From: Bolinopsis microptera
Taxonomy: Eukaryota > Ctenophora > Tentaculata > Lobata > Bolinopsidae
Assembly: GCF_026151205.1 (NCBI RefSeq)
Contig: NC_087072.1
Span: forward strand, 10,950,169-11,014,168
Direction: 5' to 3'
Length of the DNA stretch: 64,000 nt
Part shown: positions 62,079 to 64,000 of the stretch, one piece after another
Layout of the letters: every line of letters starts with the position of its first letter
Position numbering within the stretch: position 1 is the stretch's first letter
The notes under the pieces: model-generated
Told to the model about the DNA's origin: nothing
The model's database searches: none
The model's input: only the letters and a program-made list of their open reading frames with translations
Program-made: the position numbers and the translations under genes

Positions 62079-63518
62079 GTTCGTCTCTCTGTTCCACGTC
62101 TCCTCATCCACATGAACTCCATCAGAACCAGGGCATGGGCATCTGGATCGATCCTTAACCTACCAAAGCTCCACGATGAAGAATACGCTAATTTACTTGG
62201 AACCAGCAGCCTCCCAAGTTCCACAGGGTTAGGATACATGAACGTAAAAGTGCAGTGGCTTAATTAATCGTGGCCGTATATCTTGGCCAAACCTAATCTC
62301 CAAATTTCCCGTAACTCCGTAAGTGCAGCATGTACTGATAAGTATCAGAGTGTACACTGTACCTTTGATTTCGGGTGTACAGTGTATAAACCTTAGATGA
62401 TAGCGCCTCTTCCACAAGTTTTGTAACGCGTTATTTGACATGAAGCTAAAGTGCTGTGCGCCGCGCGCACGTGCCACGTGGATATACGACATGATTATGG
62501 ACAAATAATTTCAGATTCGAGACCATTCGGCATTCAATTAATCTTTATTTCTTTGTGGGCGAGTCGGCGACGCCCCTTGTGTGCTGCTTGTCCCTGTTTG
62601 ATATAATTATTTCATTAATCATTTCGTTGTCATATCTTTTCTACAACTAGTAGTATAGTATAGACGCTGTAGAGTTGAATATTTTTGACAAATTAAGCCA
62701 TCTTTTTATAAATCCAGCCTCCGCATCAAATCTGTCCTGACTTCTGAACCTGACTCAATTAATCAAAGTGGCAAGGTTCGTACAATTTTATATTTTTATT
62801 ATTTTATCAGACATAATATTGCATAATTAATTGCGATAACTGCATCTCTAGTCAGATAACTGTCTTCAGCCAGCTGTTGACCAGCCTTATTCCGTAATTC
62901 TCAGCTACCCACATCCTGAAACACGGCAGCTTCTGACTGCGAAGAAATTTTGGATTCGAGAAATTTGTTAGTATAGGGCATAACAAAATTTTTAGGGGGA
63001 GACATTGGATATCAAATGTTCTGGATGTGGCTCAGATATCTTTACTTTTTTGTGTGCAATTTTACAATCCAGAGAAGTCCATGCAAGAATATTAAATATT
63101 GCGAACCAATTGAAACAATTTTCTGTATTTTGTTAAGAAATGACAATCTTCATTTTAATATAAGGAACTGTCCTCCGCATGGTAAACTAATATATTAGAC
63201 TTATAGTCATTAATTGAAATGGTAATTTCGGATTATATTCGGAAATGTTCCGCTGCACCAATCACCATCATGTTAATGTTGTGTAGTGTCTAAGTATTAG
63301 ATTAATGTATTTAATCTCCTTGAAAGTAGGAGGACCAGTACTGTATGCTGTAAATCATTTTATTTCAATTACGATTAATTATGTTAATTATGTGTTATGG
63401 GGTGCTTAAAATCCTCTAATTTTCCATATTGCGAAAATACCGCCCAGTATTCTAATATCATCGTTATTCTAGAATACGATACAACTATGAAATTTAATTT
63501 CTCGTTGATATTTCTGTC
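62079..63518. other. Intergenic DNA, no gene recognised
   Basis: Only short chance ORFs on both strands (for example 62045-62239 and 62229-62504, minus), without splice or family support. Confidence 0.35.
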
Positions 63519-63852
63519 TTATACCCGCTGAACAGCCTGTCCGGGCGTCATCTTTACCTGAAATTAAGAACTGTGAGAATTTTGAACTTCGAATAAATGG
63601 GTAAAATCATTTACAAATGCGACCGTAGCTCTAGAAATCACAAATCAAACAAACTGAAACAGTTCAAAAACTGGATACAAGGAGTATTTTCTTAAATAGC
63701 AAGTTTGCGAGCTTTAGTTACTTTTACTTTAGTTATTTTTACTTAGTTATTTTTACCTGTCTGGCAGATTGAACCAGTGCACAGAGTGGGCAACAGAGTA
63801 CCGATACTAGATCCATAACCAGGCTGCCTTCAATACCGTACTTTTCTCTTAT
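63519..63852 (-). CDS. PLAC8-family Cys-rich protein, last two exons (gene runs off the right edge)
   Basis: Minus-strand exons 63757-63852 and 63519-63557 (TAA at 63519-63521), joined in phase 0 by a GTAAAA donor and a TTTCAG acceptor. The first encodes IREKYGIEGSLVMDLVSVLC followed by CPLCALVQSARQ, matching the conserved C-terminal block of PLAC8/cornifelin/FCR-type proteins (R.KYGI.GS...D....CCP.CAL.Q). The last adds 12 residues. The Cys-rich N-terminal part would lie on exons beyond 64000. Family members are small membrane-associated proteins with roles in growth control or metal handling in various eukaryotes. The exact role here is unknown. Confidence 0.75.
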
Positions 63853-64000
63853 CTGGTGGGGAATTCGTTAATTTTATGTTATTTTTTAGTATCAACATTT
63901 ATATATCGGATGCAGTGTCTGGTAATATCATGGGATCTGTGAGGTCAAGATTGATCCTTATATTGACCTTATTATTATATCAATTGGTTATATTATGACT

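Noticed and set aside
62045-62504. Two minus-strand ORFs of 64 and 91 codons
   Set aside because: The first overlaps the inverted repeat at 61855-62078; neither has splice or family support.

Overview
The window is animal nuclear DNA. Its genes are split by GT-AG introns, and the recognisable ones are metazoan: a thrombospondin type 1 repeat (TSR) protein, a rhodopsin-type GPCR, CCDC102, a homeodomain gene, a PLAC8-family gene and a hAT-derived zinc-finger gene. The species cannot be fixed from the sequence. A non-bilaterian such as a cnidarian is my guess, but nothing here proves it. Exon chains below were built by hand from splice sites, phase agreement and protein resemblance; no search was run.

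Layout. 1-1920 (-): 5' part of a secreted TSR gene that runs off the left edge. 3086-3884: a 32-bp minisatellite. 5114-32734 (+): CCDC102, eight exons whose introns are swollen by transposons. 5657-9624 (-): a three-exon GPCR lying in the first CCDC102 intron, with a 1.75-kb minisatellite in its own intron and a frame break in TM5. Further CCDC102 introns hold a 910-bp hAT element (13182-14091), a 7.1-kb hAT foldback with nested insertions (18966-26086), two TTAA-type foldbacks (27789-29146 and 31461-32626) and a tRNA-derived SINE.

34353-35199 (-): three terminal exons of an unidentified gene. 35301-44992 (-): a 15-exon hAT-derived gene of about 700 codons that appears to have lost its catalytic acids. 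Its introns hold a second SINE, an uninterrupted 714-codon reverse transcriptase ORF (40135-42279) and, on the opposite strand, an intronless homeobox locus split between two reading frames (42812-43649).

47197-50514: another foldback with a regularly spaced TAAATTTCGTCACA-like motif. 50538-53649 (+): a disordered RGG/NQGQ-repeat gene whose last exon is broken by a 1.7-kb hAT insertion with perfect 8-bp target duplications. 54024-61210 (+): an 11-exon gene for a charged, low-complexity protein; one intron holds a 3.7-kb terminal-inverted-repeat element filled with a CT-rich tract. 63519-63852 (-): last two exons of a PLAC8-family gene cut by the right edge.

The genes do not form a pathway. 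The dominant theme is repeated invasion by hAT, TTAA-type and retroelements, with three different outcomes: domestication, recent exon disruption and intron expansion.
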